Notes under the pieces: model-generated | What the model saw: only the letters and a program-made list of their open reading frames with translations | Database searches by the model: none | Told to the model about the DNA's origin: nothing | Shown here: positions 14,504 to 14,722 of the stretch, in pieces | Layout: every line of letters starts with the position of its first letter | How positions within the stretch are numbered: position 1 is the stretch's first letter | Assembly (NCBI GenBank): GCA_947630585.1 | Contig: CANRIE010000010.1 | Span: 1 to 14,722 of the forward strand | Source: an uncultured Bacilli bacterium | Lineage (GTDB): Bacteria > Bacillota_I > Bacilli_A > RF39 > UBA660 | Reading direction: 5' to 3' | DNA: 14,722 nucleotides | Made by a program: the position numbers and the translations under genes

Positions 14504-14722
14504 TTATTTTATACTCTTCTTGCTATCAGCAATAATTGTTTGAATTTCTTCTAAAGTTAATTTAGTATACTTACTAATCTTTTCTAATGGCTCATCATTA
14601 TCATGCATTTCTAAAACCATTTCATGCTTATTTTGCTCAATTCCTTGAGAAATTCCCTTATCAATACCAGCGTGATAAGCAGTATAATATTCATCTTGTT
14701 TAAGTATATTACTTGCTATTCT
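14504..14722 (-). CDS. C-terminal part of an Rpn/PD-(D/E)XK nuclease-family transposase-like protein (runs off the window)
   Basis: The minus strand is open from the window edge to a TAA at 14504-14506, giving 72 residues of a C-terminus. The sequence has GIDKGISQGIEQNKHEM (residues 19-35 of the fragment), then EPLEKISKYTKLTLEEIQTI. In PDDEXK_2/Rpn-type proteins a GIEQGIEQG run is followed by an 'isk.tgls.eei' tail, and this matches that layout. The nuclease core would lie beyond the right edge and cannot be checked. Known Rpn proteins are recombination-promoting nucleases or putative transposases and are often multicopy. It converges on the small membrane protein gene with the shared terminator between them. 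Its start and intactness are unknown. Confidence 0.72.
   Translation of the reverse strand, partial: RIASNILKQDEYYTAYHAGIDKGISQGIEQNKHEMVLEMHDNDEPLEKISKYTKLTLEEIQTIIADSKKSIK

Noticed and set aside
1..14722. CRISPR arrays, tRNA or rRNA genes, riboswitches, complete insertion sequences
   Set aside because: I looked for regularly spaced repeats, tRNA-like cloverleaf ends and long inverted termini and saw none; intergenic gaps are short and explained by promoters and terminators.

Overview
The window comes from a very AT-rich, Gram-positive-type bacterium. Long A/T-rich intergenic stretches, sigma-A type promoters with 17-bp spacers, AGGTG or AGGAG ribosome sites, U-tract hairpin terminators and RecD2, Fpg and CmpB-type proteins all suggest an uncultured gut member of the Bacilli or a Mollicutes-like lineage. 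This placement is inferred. Tryptophan is written TGG throughout, and all thirteen visible stops are TAA or TAG, so the standard bacterial code fits.

Region 1 (1-1000) holds a surface-type protein gene that starts abruptly at TTG and lacks a secretion leader. Its last ~120-180 bases switch from AT-rich, A-rich DNA to GC-rich, A-poor DNA. The codons there look like those of a diversity-generating retroelement (DGR) variable region inside a C-type-lectin-like domain. Region 2 (1027-2838) is a compact operon: an RsuA/RluB-family pseudouridine synthase, a CmpB-family membrane protein and a small acidic protein.

Region 3 (2905-9271) is the most striking part. A strong promoter drives two genes. 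The first is a 1711-residue secreted M60 (gluzincin) metallopeptidase with discoidin-like and fibronectin-III modules and a canonical two-loop dockerin near its N-terminus. Twelve bases later comes a 373-residue protein with a signal peptide, a cohesin-like domain, a long acidic linker and a C-terminal transmembrane helix. The simplest reading is a two-gene membrane-anchored mucinase, with the second protein holding the first on the cell surface by cohesin-dockerin binding.

Region 4 (9282-14213) is a nucleotide-salvage and genome-maintenance block: hpt, a cyclophilin lipoprotein, a divergent RdgB/HAM1 pyrophosphatase, fpg and recD2. The last two overlap by 8 bases. Region 5 (14214-14722) has a 52-residue single-pass membrane protein behind a perfect 17-bp operator-like dyad, then a bidirectional terminator, then the C-terminus of a convergent Rpn/PD-(D/E)XK transposase-like gene that runs off the window.
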